Below are positions 1-6,200 of a stretch of 8,122 nt of DNA, piece after piece. Position 1 is the stretch's first letter. Each line of letters opens with the position of its first letter. This stretch comes from Leptotrichiaceae bacterium (GTDB taxonomy: Bacteria; Fusobacteriota; Fusobacteriia; Fusobacteriales; Leptotrichiaceae): NCBI GenBank assembly GCA_030532815.1, contig JAUNKI010000086.1:1-8122 (forward strand), read 5' to 3'. A program made the position numbers and the translations under genes. The notes under the pieces are model-generated. The model ran no database searches, was not told where the DNA came from, and saw nothing but the letters and a program-made list of their open reading frames with translations.

Positions 1-792
1 AAATCCAAACAGGCTACAAGCCGTAAAAAACAGTTGGAAAAGCTCCAATTTGAAGATATGCAGATTTCCAATAGAAAATATCCTTATATTGAGTTTAAAC
101 CTGACAGAGAAGCAGGAAATAATTTATTAAAAGTGGAAAATCTTACTAAAACCGTAGACGGGGAAAAAGTACTGGACAATATTTCATTTACCGTAAATAC
201 GGGAGATAAAATTGTTATTTTATCAAATAATGATATTGCCAAAACTGCTCTCTTCCAAATACTGTCAGGAGAAATGAAGCCTGACTCAGGAACTTATGAA
301 TGGGGTGTGACAACTTCTCAAAGTTATTTCCCTAAAGATAATTCCGAATATTTTGAAAATGTAGATTTATCACTGATAGACTGGATGAGGCAGTTTTCCA
401 CTGATCAGCATGAAGAATACGTAAGAGGTTTTCTGGGAAGAATGCTCTTTTCAGGAGAGGAAGCCAAAAAGAAGGCAAAAGTTCTTTCAGGAGGAGAAAA
501 AGTCAGATGCATGCTTTCGAGAATGATGCTTTCAGGCTCAAATGTCCTGTTACTTGATAATCCTACAGACCACCTTGACCTTGAAGCGATTACTTCCTTA
601 AATAAATCTCTTATAAACTTTCCGGGAACCGTATTGTTTACTACTCATGACCATGAATTTATACAAACTGTGGCAAACAAAATTATAGAAATTACTCCCA
701 ACGGAATTCTTGAAAAGGAAATGGAATATGACGATTACATTAATGATGAAAATGCACAGAAAAGGCTTTCCGAGCTTTACTCTCAAAATTAA
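1..792 (+). CDS. ABC-F family ATPase, C-terminal half (5' end outside window)
   Basis: The open frame runs from base 1, so the first 263-residue stretch is only the end of the protein. It begins in the basic linker between the two ATPase domains (SRKKQLEKL, then SNRKYPYIEF), followed by the second ABC domain. The signature LSGGEKVR is at fragment residues 162-169, the Walker B region at 181-193, and the H-loop histidine (TTHDHEF) at 216. There are no membrane segments, as expected for ABC-F proteins, which are soluble and act on ribosomes. The sequence most resembles the YbiT/YkpA branch, whose exact job is unsettled. Two ATP-site features are odd. The Walker A region reads SNNDIAKT, with the usual glycines gone but K81 and T82 kept. 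The position after the Walker B aspartate is N187 instead of the catalytic glutamate (LLLDNPTDHLD). I am confident of the family, not of activity at this site. Confidence 0.9.
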   Translation, partial: KSKQATSRKKQLEKLQFEDMQISNRKYPYIEFKPDREAGNNLLKVENLTKTVDGEKVLDNISFTVNTGDKIVILSNNDIAKTALFQILSGEMKPDSGTYEWGVTTSQSYFPKDNSEYFENVDLSLIDWMRQFSTDQHEEYVRGFLGRMLFSGEEAKKKAKVLSGGEKVRCMLSRMMLSGSNVLLLDNPTDHLDLEAITSLNKSLINFPGTVLFTTHDHEFIQTVANKIIEITPNGILEKEMEYDDYINDENAQKRLSELYSQN

Positions 793-848
793 TTATAAAA
801 ATGTCATATAGTTAAATATTTTATATAAAATACGAAAAATAAAGAAAC

Positions 849-931
849 AATTATTGAACAGTAACATGTGATGTACTTAAATAAGATCGTTCCCGATAAT
901 ATTGAATAATAACATTAGGATGTACCTAAAT
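849..931 (+). repeat. Imperfect tandem duplication, unit about 48-49 bases
   Basis: The segment 849-882 (containing TATTGAACAGTAACATG, then GATGTACTTAAAT) is repeated imperfectly at 898-931 (TATTGAATAATAACATTA, then GATGTACCTAAAT). The offset is 48 bases at the left side and 49 at the right, so one base was gained or lost. It lies just downstream of the ABC-F gene. No coding potential or terminator is visible in it. Confidence 0.5.
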
Positions 932-1162
932 TTCTTAACTGCAAATTCTGCCAATTTTCGACTGAACAGAAATACGGACTCACTCTTTTCCTCATTTCCT
1001 GCTAAATAAAATATCCCATATTTAAATTTTTTTATCCCGGCTGTTACAATCTTTATTAAACAGAAATATTTAGTACATTTAAATGAATATAGACAAATAT
1101 AACCATGAAAAACTGGGCAGTCTTAATAGTTATCCCATTAAATAAAATCAGGCAGATTAGAG

Positions 1163-1309
1163 TATGTCTGAAAACGGTCAAAACGATGGATTTTTAACAA
1201 ATATTTTAAAAACTGTAAATAACAGGATATCTATTTTATTATGATTTTTCCAATTTAAAGAGTTTAAAAAAATTGAAAATATCTTAGATTTTGAATTTAC
1301 AGACTGTCT
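1163..1309 (+). repeat. Dispersed MITE-like repeat, copy 1
   Basis: This about 145-base block matches 4673-4812 in the same orientation. Shared runs include CTGAAAAC, GGATTTTTAAC, CTGTAAATAAC, TTTATTATGA, TTGAAAATAT and TAGATTTTGAATTT. The left end (GTCTGAAAACGGTC) and the right end (GAATTTACAGACTGTCT) are imperfect inverted repeats of each other. No transposase frame is present. It lies in a convergent intergenic region between the ABC-F gene and the cold shock gene. The rest of 793-1401 contains only the tandem duplication and the csp terminator. Confidence 0.65.
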
Positions 1310-1346
1310 TATTCCTAAATTACAGTTAAGCAAAATTATATTATGC

Positions 1347-1379
1347 AAAAAATCGGAATACTCTTAACAGAATATCCCG
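1347..1379 (-). terminator. Rho-independent terminator of the cold shock gene
   Basis: Read on the minus strand, an 11-pair stem (CGGGATATTCT with AGAGTATTCCG, two G-U pairs) closes a 4-base loop (GTTA) and is followed by A and then six T. It begins 22 bases past the cold shock stop codon. On the plus strand the same hairpin is followed only by a broken T run, so it may also help end the ABC-F transcript. Confidence 0.8.
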
Positions 1380-1401
1380 ACTTAATTTTTCTAATCAATT
1401 A

Positions 1402-1599
1402 TTACTGAGAAACAACGTTTGTTGCTTGAGGTCCTTTTGGCCCGTCCTCTACATCAAAGCTTACTTCTTCACCTTCATTAACTGATTTGAATCCGTCCTT
1501 ATTTATTTTTGAGAAATGAAGAAAATAATCATTTCCGTCTTCCCCTGAAATAAATCCGAATCCTTTTTTGTCGTTAAACCATTTTACCTTACCTAACAA
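1402..1599 (-). CDS. Cold shock domain protein (CspA family), TTG start
   Basis: This is a 65-residue single cold shock domain, the usual size for the family. Such proteins are small beta barrels that bind single-stranded RNA or DNA and act as cytoplasmic RNA chaperones. The hallmark segments are visible: GKVKWFN at residues 3-9, the RNP1 motif KGFGFI at 12-17, and the RNP2-like motif YFLHFS at 25-30 where VFVHFS is common. I place the start at the TTG at 1597-1599, because AGGAGG ends seven bases upstream and the protein then begins MLGKVKWFN as relatives do. The longer frame, opening at another TTG at 1629, adds ten residues encoded across the ribosome binding site. A terminator follows the stop and a promoter lies about 90 bases upstream. 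Which member of the csp family it is cannot be told from the sequence. Confidence 0.93.
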   Translation of the reverse strand: MLGKVKWFNDKKGFGFISGEDGNDYFLHFSKINKDGFKSVNEGEEVSFDVEDGPKGPQATNVVSQ

Positions 1600-1690
1600 A
1601 GTACTACCTCCTAAAATTTTACACCTCAAACAACCTTGTTACAAACTACATTTATATATTTTGTTACACTTGCTTTTGGTTTCTGTAGTT

Positions 1691-1718
1691 ATTATACCAC
1701 ATTTTTTTAAAATTGAAA
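1691..1718 (-). promoter_or_regulatory. Promoter of the cold shock gene (extended -10)
   Basis: On the minus strand a perfect TATAAT (1691-1696) is preceded by TGG, making an extended -10 element. The -35 position holds only TTTCAA (1713-1718) at a 16-base spacing, a poor match. Transcription would start near 1684, giving a leader of roughly 85 bases before the TTG start. Confidence 0.6.
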
Positions 1719-1751
1719 GTCCTTTTTTTGATATATATTTATTATATATAC

Positions 1752-1780
1752 TTGACATTCTTTTTGTTAATTTTTATGAA
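1752..1780 (+). promoter_or_regulatory. Candidate distal promoter for lysC-hom
   Basis: A perfect TTGACA (1752-1757) is followed after 17 bases by TATGAA (1775-1780), four of six matches to the -10 consensus. The only plus-strand gene downstream is lysC, so this would give a leader of about 240 bases. It lies back to back with the cold shock promoter. Confidence 0.4.
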
Positions 1781-1879
1781 AGTCTTGTAAAATAAGTATT
1801 TCTCCTTTTAACATTAACAAAATAGATTATTGATTAAGAAATTTATATCATTATTAATGAAATAATGTTCTCCTTAATA

Positions 1880-1908
1880 TTGAATTAAATACCAAAATAG
1901 TATATTAT
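1880..1908 (+). promoter_or_regulatory. Candidate proximal promoter for lysC-hom
   Basis: TTGAAT (1880-1885) and TATTAT (1903-1908) are separated by 17 bases. Transcription would begin near 1915, immediately before the two leader hairpins, giving a leader of about 115 bases. In DNA this AT-rich such matches also arise by chance. Confidence 0.4.
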
Positions 1909-1917
1909 AGTATAGAA

Positions 1918-2015
1918 TAAAGTAAAAATACTTTATAAATTTAAAGGTCATAGGTCCTTAATAACCTAAATTTAGAAAAAGGAGAGAGATAATAACTTAT
2001 TCCGTTATAAGTATT
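1918..2015 (+). promoter_or_regulatory. Structured lysC 5' leader with distant Shine-Dalgarno
   Basis: Three inverted repeats occur in a row. TAAAGTA/TACTTTA (1918-1924/1929-1935) is perfect with a 4-base loop. TAAATTTA at 1936-1943 pairs with the same palindromic octamer at 1967-1974, with GG/CC pairs further in. AATAACTTAT/ATAAGTATT (1991-2000/2007-2015) pairs with one bulged A. The only good Shine-Dalgarno, AAAGGAGAG, lies around 1977-1986, between the second and third hairpins and 43 bases before the ATG. No T run follows any stem, so this does not look like a transcription terminator. I do not recognise a lysine riboswitch or T-box core. Confidence 0.45.
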
Positions 2016-2029
2016 ATACATTACAGAAC

Positions 2030-3253
2030 ATGGCTTTAATTATTCAGAAATACGGAGGAACTTCAGTTGCAGACGCTGAACGGGTTAAAGAAGTCGCCAA
2101 AAGAATTTTAAAATATAAAAGAGAAGGACATGATGTGATAGCTGTAGTATCTGCTCCGGCAGGAACAACCGATTCACTCATAAAAAGAGCATATGAAATT
2201 TCCGATGCTCCAAGTAAAAGAGAACTTGATATGCTTCTTACTTCAGGAGAACAGATTTCCATAGCTTCCCTTGCCATAGCCGTTCAGTCTATGGGAGAAA
2301 AGGCTGTTTCATTAAATGCATTTCAGGTAAAATTCAAAACAACCGAAGATTATACCAAAGCTGAAATACTGGATATCGATACCGGGCTTATTAAAGAAAA
2401 ACTTTCTGAAGGAAATGTAGTAGTATTTGCAGGATTTCAGGGAATTACTGAAAATAACGATATTACTACTCTCGGAAGAGGGGGTTCCGATACTACTGCT
2501 GTGGCACTGGGGGCAGCTCTGAATGCCGATGAAGTGGAAATCTATACTGATGTTGACGGAGTCTATACCGCTGATCCGCGAGTAGTAAATAATCCGAAAA
2601 AACTGAAAACCCTTTCTTATCAGGAAATGCTCGAACTTGCAGTTTCAGGGGCAAAAGTTCTTCATCCGAGATCCGTACAGATTGCTGCCAAATACGGTAT
2701 AAATATCCACTTACGATCATCATTTGATGATTCTGAAGGAACTATAGTAAAAGAAGAAAAAGAAGGAGAAATTTTAATGGAAAAAGCAAAAATTGTAGGA
2801 GTCACTTCATCTAAAAATGAAGGAAAAATAACATTATCAGGAGTCCCTGACAAACCGGGAATGGCTGCTAAAGTATTTTCAACACTGGCAAAATCAAAAA
2901 TAAATACTGATATTATATTACAAAGTTCCAGCATAAATAAGGAATTAAACAACATTTCATATACGGTAAAAACCGAAGATTTGAAAGAAGCAGTGGAAAT
3001 TTCGGAAAATATTAAAAAAGAACTGGGAGCCGAAGGGGTTTCATTTGAAGATAAAGTCGCAAAAGTATCCGTTATCGGTATAGGTCTGAAAACCCATTAT
3101 GAAACTACTGCTGAAATTTTTGATACCCTTGCTGAAAATAATATAAATATAGACATGATTTCATGTTCGGAAATTAATGTTTCATGCATTATAAAAGAAA
3201 CAGACCTTGAAAAAGCCGTAAAAGCATTGCATAAAAGGTTTATCGAAGCATAA
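2030..3253 (+). CDS. lysC: Aspartate kinase (aspartokinase)
   Basis: This enzyme phosphorylates L-aspartate to aspartyl phosphate, the entry step to lysine, threonine and methionine. The 407 residues match the usual length of the single-function enzyme. The N-terminal amino acid kinase domain has KYGGTSV at residues 7-13, LGRGGSDTTA at 148-157 and YTDVDGVYTADPR after it. Two ACT domains form the C-terminus: the first, from about residue 265, contains VPDKPGMAAKVF, and the second, from about 345, contains the MISCSEINVSCII strand. ACT domains normally bind the feedback amino acid, but which one cannot be read here. The ATG gives MALIIQKYGGTS as in relatives, although the nearest good Shine-Dalgarno is 43 bases upstream across a hairpin. 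hom follows after 34 bases, so the two probably form one operon. A second in-frame start at 2777 probably yields a separate regulatory subunit. Confidence 0.96.
   Translation: MALIIQKYGGTSVADAERVKEVAKRILKYKREGHDVIAVVSAPAGTTDSLIKRAYEISDAPSKRELDMLLTSGEQISIASLAIAVQSMGEKAVSLNAFQVKFKTTEDYTKAEILDIDTGLIKEKLSEGNVVVFAGFQGITENNDITTLGRGGSDTTAVALGAALNADEVEIYTDVDGVYTADPRVVNNPKKLKTLSYQEMLELAVSGAKVLHPRSVQIAAKYGINIHLRSSFDDSEGTIVKEEKEGEILMEKAKIVGVTSSKNEGKITLSGVPDKPGMAAKVFSTLAKSKINTDIILQSSSINKELNNISYTVKTEDLKEAVEISENIKKELGAEGVSFEDKVAKVSVIGIGLKTHYETTAEIFDTLAENNINIDMISCSEINVSCIIKETDLEKAVKALHKRFIEA
2777..3253 (+). CDS. lysC: Probable internally started aspartokinase beta (regulatory) subunit
   Basis: Codon 250 of lysC is an ATG preceded by AGAAGGAGAA, so a strong Shine-Dalgarno core lies about seven bases before it. 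Translation from here would give a 158-residue protein beginning MEKAKIVGV and holding only the two ACT domains. This is the arrangement known for aspartokinase II of Bacillus subtilis and the Corynebacterium enzyme, where an in-frame internal start makes the beta subunit of an alpha2-beta2 enzyme. The position just after the kinase domain agrees with those cases. Use of this start is inferred from sequence only. Confidence 0.6.
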   Translation: MEKAKIVGVTSSKNEGKITLSGVPDKPGMAAKVFSTLAKSKINTDIILQSSSINKELNNISYTVKTEDLKEAVEISENIKKELGAEGVSFEDKVAKVSVIGIGLKTHYETTAEIFDTLAENNINIDMISCSEINVSCIIKETDLEKAVKALHKRFIEA

Positions 3254-3287
3254 ATCTAAAATAAATCATTGATTAGGAGAATTTAAT

Positions 3288-4487
3288 ATGAAAATAGGAA
3301 TTATCGGATTAGGAACTGTCGGAGAAGGAGTATTGAAAGTACTTTCTGCTGAACGAAACAATATTTTTGAAAAGTCGGCTGCGGATATTGAACTGAAGTA
3401 TGCCTGTGATCTCAATATCAACAGGGAATTTACATTTACTTTTGATAAATCCATCCTTACAGACGATTATAAAATAATTATTAACGACCCTGAAATTGAT
3501 ACCGTAGTTGAGCTTATCGGAGGTGAAACGATTGCAAAAAATATTATTATAGAAGCTTTTAAAGCAAAAAAAAGCGTTGTAACCGCAAACAAAGCTCTTG
3601 TTGCAAAACATGGCGTCGAATTATTTCAAATTGCAAAGGAAAATAATGTATCATTCCTCTTTGAGGCTGCTGTCGGAGGCGGAATTCCTATTATAACTCC
3701 TTTAATGGAAAGTCTTGTTGCAAATACTGTTACTGAAATTAGAGGAATAATGAACGGTACTTCAAATTATATACTCACTAAAATGAAAACGGATAAGCTG
3801 TCATTCAATGAAGCCCTTTCCATTGCTTCAGCCAAAGGGTATGCCGAAGCTGATCCGAGTTATGATGTAGACGGAATAGATGCCGGACATAAAATTAATA
3901 TACTGGCTTCACTTGCGTATGGAGGTTCGATAAAATTTAAGGATATGCAGCTTTCAGGAATCAGAGAAATCAATACAATCGATATTTTTGCAGCAAATCA
4001 GATGAACTGTACAATTAAACTGATAGCTCATTCTAAACTGTTGTCTGAAGATACCGTACAGATTTCCGTAGAACCTACTCTTGTTCCGAATTCAGAAATT
4101 CTGGCAAAAGTTGACGATGTTTACAATGCCATTGAAACAATAGGTTCATATACGGGAAAAACCCTATTTTACGGTAAAGGGGCAGGTATGGATCCTACAG
4201 CTTCTGCAGTAGTTGCGGATATCATAAAAATAGCCACAGGAACCCATATAAAATCAGATTATTTCTTTAATTCCACAAAAGTTCTTAATGTGGTTGATGT
4301 TAACGCCGTAAAAGGTTCTTACTATATAAGAGTTTCATCTGACTTTGATATCGAAAATTCTCCATTTGAAATATACAATGAAATTGACAGTTATTTTATT
4401 ATACTTGTTGATAATATGTCGAGAAATGATATAAATGAATATATTAAAAATTCACAGGAAAAACTTATATTGAAAATAATGAAATAA
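3288..4487 (+). CDS. hom: Homoserine dehydrogenase
   Basis: It reduces aspartate semialdehyde to homoserine with NAD(P)H, committing carbon to threonine and methionine. The Rossmann motif GLGTVG is at residues 7-12. The TANKAL loop carries the conserved lysine at K102. The family signature GYAEADPSYDVDGIDAGHK has E187, D193, D198 and K202 at exactly the spacing of yeast E208, D214, D219 and K223. GGGIPII and GIMNGTSNYIL are also present. The start has AGGAGA upstream and lies 34 bases after lysC. The C-terminal part from about residue 342 should be an ACT domain, but it is short and lacks the usual PGVL loop, so feedback control may differ. At 399 residues the enzyme is slightly short for the family. 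Confidence 0.95.
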   Translation: MKIGIIGLGTVGEGVLKVLSAERNNIFEKSAADIELKYACDLNINREFTFTFDKSILTDDYKIIINDPEIDTVVELIGGETIAKNIIIEAFKAKKSVVTANKALVAKHGVELFQIAKENNVSFLFEAAVGGGIPIITPLMESLVANTVTEIRGIMNGTSNYILTKMKTDKLSFNEALSIASAKGYAEADPSYDVDGIDAGHKINILASLAYGGSIKFKDMQLSGIREINTIDIFAANQMNCTIKLIAHSKLLSEDTVQISVEPTLVPNSEILAKVDDVYNAIETIGSYTGKTLFYGKGAGMDPTASAVVADIIKIATGTHIKSDYFFNSTKVLNVVDVNAVKGSYYIRVSSDFDIENSPFEIYNEIDSYFIILVDNMSRNDINEYIKNSQEKLILKIMK

Positions 4488-4589
4488 ATTATGAACAAGC
4501 TGTTTTAAAGTTTTGGAAACTCTATGACGGATTCCATAATCGGATACTATATTTTTAAAATTATAAACTGCTGTTTCTATTAATTTTAT

Positions 4590-4620
4590 AAAACAGGCAA
4601 TATTCAAAATCTGTTTTTTA
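4590..4620 (+). terminator. Weak terminator candidate after hom
   Basis: AAAACAG (4590-4596) pairs with CTGTTTT (4611-4617) around a 14-base loop and is followed by TTATTTATT. The stem has only two G-C pairs and lies about 100 bases past the hom stop. It is the best candidate I see, but it is weak. Confidence 0.3.
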
Positions 4621-4672
4621 TTTATTAAAATAAATACTATGTAAAAACTTGAATATTTTACAAAATATATCA

Positions 4673-4812
4673 GTGTGTATCTGAAAACTGTCAAAATAAC
4701 GGATTTTTAACGAAAATTTTTAAAGCTGTAAATAACTTTATTATGACTCTGTTAATTTAAAAAGTAAAAAAAATATTGAAAATATTATAGATTTTGAATT
4801 TTCAGACAGACT
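4673..4812 (+). repeat. Dispersed MITE-like repeat, copy 2
   Basis: This is the second copy of the block at 1163-1309, in the same orientation, with about 9 bases missing after CTGTAAATAAC and a few smaller gaps. The left end TCTGAAAACTGTCAAAA and the reverse complement of its right end, TCTGAAAATTCAAAA, show the terminal inverted repeat more clearly than copy 1 does. Like copy 1 it sits between two convergent genes, here hom and the ferredoxin gene. No coding frame of note is inside. Confidence 0.65.
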
Positions 4813-4865
4813 CTAAATCAGTTCTAAAATTTTTCACAGTAAATCTTTTTAAAAATATGAAGTAA

Positions 4866-4964
4866 TAGACTGTCAGTTTTATATTTTCAGAATAAATTAA
4901 AATTTTTAATTTCTACTTTGCAGTTCAAAATCGGAATATTACAGTACGAAAACTGTCTGTCCTA
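4866..4964. repeat. Second inverted-repeat element of about 99 bases
   Basis: The left end TAGACTGTCAGTTTT (from 4866) and the reverse complement of the right end, TAGGACAGACAGTTTT (ending at 4964), agree at most positions apart from one gap. The interior is AT-rich and non-coding. The ends resemble the GTCTG-type ends of the neighbouring dispersed repeat, so it could be a relative or a decayed fragment. Apart from this element, copy 2 of the repeat and the two hairpins, I see nothing in 4488-5175. Confidence 0.35.
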
Positions 4965-5076
4965 TTTATTAAGTCAGTATGCCTTTATTTCTGTTCACAG
5001 CCTAACTGCTGTATAATCTGAAATATAAGGAATATGTGTTTAATTTAATGCTTACACACCAACAATATATACATAA

Positions 5077-5101
5077 AAATGAGGGATTAATTCCCTCATT
5101 T
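5077..5101 (-). terminator. Terminator of the ferredoxin gene
   Basis: A perfect 10-pair stem (AAATGAGGGA / TCCCTCATTT) closes a 5-base loop. Read on the minus strand the 3' arm runs into five T and then ATG, which suits the ferredoxin transcript ending 75 bases upstream. On the plus strand the hairpin has no good T run. Confidence 0.7.
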
Positions 5102-5175
5102 CAATTATTATATATTCAATATACACGATTTTCTCTCCAAAAAATCAAAATATCGAATGAACTTTGTAAAATACC

Positions 5176-5352
5176 TTAACTTGCCTGAGATATCGCTTCT
5201 ACAGGACATACACCTTCACATGCTCCACAATCAATACATGTAGCCGCATCTATTTCATATTTACCGTCTGCTTCTGAAATTGCTTCTACAGGGCATACAC
5301 CTTCACATGCTCCGCAAGCTATACAAGTTTCCTTTTCTATCACGAATGCCAT
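5176..5352 (-). CDS. 2[4Fe-4S] ferredoxin, clostridial type
   Basis: This 58-residue protein is a small cytoplasmic electron carrier of low potential, typical of anaerobes, where it serves enzymes such as pyruvate:ferredoxin oxidoreductase and hydrogenase. Two complete cluster motifs are present: CIACGACEGVCP with cysteines 10, 13, 16 and 20, and CIDCGACEGVCP with cysteines 39, 42, 45 and 49. In the usual fold the last cysteine of each motif binds the other cluster. The two halves are nearly identical in protein and also close in DNA. The ATG is preceded by a full AAAGGAGG at seven bases. The gene has its own promoter and terminator, so it is probably a single-gene transcript although it follows rplT on the same strand. 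Confidence 0.95.
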   Translation of the reverse strand: MAFVIEKETCIACGACEGVCPVEAISEADGKYEIDAATCIDCGACEGVCPVEAISQAS

Positions 5353-5416
5353 AATAATTCCTCCTTTAGTTTCCTTAATTATTATTTTTTGATTTTCTCA
5401 TCCTTTTCTCAATATT

Positions 5417-5445
5417 AAAATACCACGATTTTCCCTTTGTGTCAA
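5417..5445 (-). promoter_or_regulatory. Promoter of the ferredoxin gene
   Basis: On the minus strand TTGACA (5440-5445) is perfect. After a 17-base spacer comes TATTTT (5417-5422), preceded by TGG, which makes an extended -10. The predicted leader is about 58 bases. Confidence 0.75.
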
Positions 5446-5553
5446 CGAAAAATATTCATTTGAAAACCTTAATTTACAATACTTTGAACACATTTTATTT
5501 TGATAGAAAAAGTATTTTATAAACGATATTTTCCAAATTTTCCTGAAAATAAT

Positions 5554-5588
5554 AAAAAAGACAATGCTTTAAATATAAACATCGTCTT
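5554..5588 (-). terminator. Terminator of the infC-rpmI-rplT operon
   Basis: On the minus strand AAGACGATG pairs with CATTGTCTT (one G-U pair) around a 13-base loop that can close further, and six T overlap and follow the 3' arm. It starts 13 bases past the rplT stop and separates the operon from the ferredoxin gene. Confidence 0.8.
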
Positions 5589-5601
5589 AATTATATTATC
5601 T

Positions 5602-5946
5602 TTATTTTACTTTTTCCACTAATTTTGTAAAATCTGCCGGATTGTTTAAAGCCAAATCAGCCAATACTTTTCTATCCAGCTCTATTCCTGCTTTTTTCAG
5701 CCCATTCATAAATTTGGAATATGAAATTCCGTTTAATCTTGCCGCAGCATTTATTCTTATTATCCACAGTTCTCTCATTTTTCTCTTTTTCTGTTTTCTG
5801 TGTTCCGTTGCATAAGCCATAGCTTTTTTTACTGCTTCATTGGCTTTCTTAAAATTTGTTTTTACGGATCCTCTGTATCCTTTTGCTTCTTTCAATACTT
5901 TTTTATGTCTTTTTCTTCTTACTATTCCTGTTTTTACTCTTGGCAT
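5602..5946 (-). CDS. rplT: 50S ribosomal protein L20
   Basis: The 114-residue basic protein begins [19 protein letters not shown] and carries the L20 stretches AKGYRG and [16 protein letters not shown]. It binds 23S rRNA early in assembly of the large subunit. The long basic N-terminal arm is expected in this family, and the length is normal. The start has AAGGAGG a few bases upstream and lies 30 bases after rpmI. L20 is also the known repressor of its own operon in Escherichia coli and Bacillus subtilis, and the leader upstream of infC has features that would suit such control. A strong terminator follows. Confidence 0.97.
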   Translation of the reverse strand: MPRVKTGIVRRKRHKKVLKEAKGYRGSVKTNFKKANEAVKKAMAYATEHRKQKKRKMRELWIIRINAAARLNGISYSKFMNGLKKAGIELDRKVLADLALNNPADFTKLVEKVK

Positions 5947-5976
5947 TTTCTTTCCTCCTTATACTATTTACCGAGT

Positions 5977-6183
5977 TTATCTTCCTTCTTGTCCTGCTAA
6001 TAATTTTTTAATTCTTCTTTCTGCTCCTTTTGGAACTATTGCGTCCTGTCCCAATCTTTTCTTTCTTTTATTTGATTTTTTAGTCAAAATATGGCTTTTT
6101 CCGGAATGTTTAATAACCAGTTTTCCGCTTCCTGTTACTTTAACCCTTTTTTTAGTCCCTTTGTGTGTTTTCATTTTTGGCAT
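5977..6183 (-). CDS. rpmI: 50S ribosomal protein L35
   Basis: The 68-residue, very basic protein begins [21 protein letters not shown], the typical L35 opening, and ends with the conserved [12 protein letters not shown] tail. It is a small component of the large ribosomal subunit. The gene sits 17 bases after infC with AAGGAGG upstream of the ATG, and 30 bases before rplT, the conserved infC-rpmI-rplT order. Length and composition are normal for the family and I see nothing odd. Confidence 0.97.
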   Translation of the reverse strand: MPKMKTHKGTKKRVKVTGSGKLVIKHSGKSHILTKKSNKRKKRLGQDAIVPKGAERRIKKLLAGQEGR

Positions 6184-6200
6184 TTTTTTTCCTCCTTATT

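Noticed and set aside
817..832. A perfect 16-base AT-only palindrome as the ABC-F terminator
   Set aside because: It has no G-C pairs and no T run follows, so it is expected by chance in this composition.
1105..1197. A 30-codon plus-strand frame ending in LKTVKTMDF, with a similar stop-terminated frame in repeat copy 2
   Set aside because: The shared ending follows from the DNA repeat itself. There is no Shine-Dalgarno and no upstream similarity between the copies, so a peptide is not supported.
1600..1629. A longer cold shock protein starting at an upstream TTG
   Set aside because: The ten added residues are encoded across the AGGAGG ribosome binding site and do not fit the family N-terminus.
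1910..2029. A lysine riboswitch or T-box in the lysC leader
   Set aside because: No conserved core of either element was recognised, and no terminator with a T run is present.
2044..2955. Minus-strand open frames inside lysC
   Set aside because: They are shadows of a clearly coding gene and show no start signals.
4452..4694. Minus-strand 80-residue open frame across the hom end and repeat copy 2
   Set aside because: It overlaps the hom 3' end, has no ribosome binding site, and its sequence is of the kind AT-rich antisense DNA produces.
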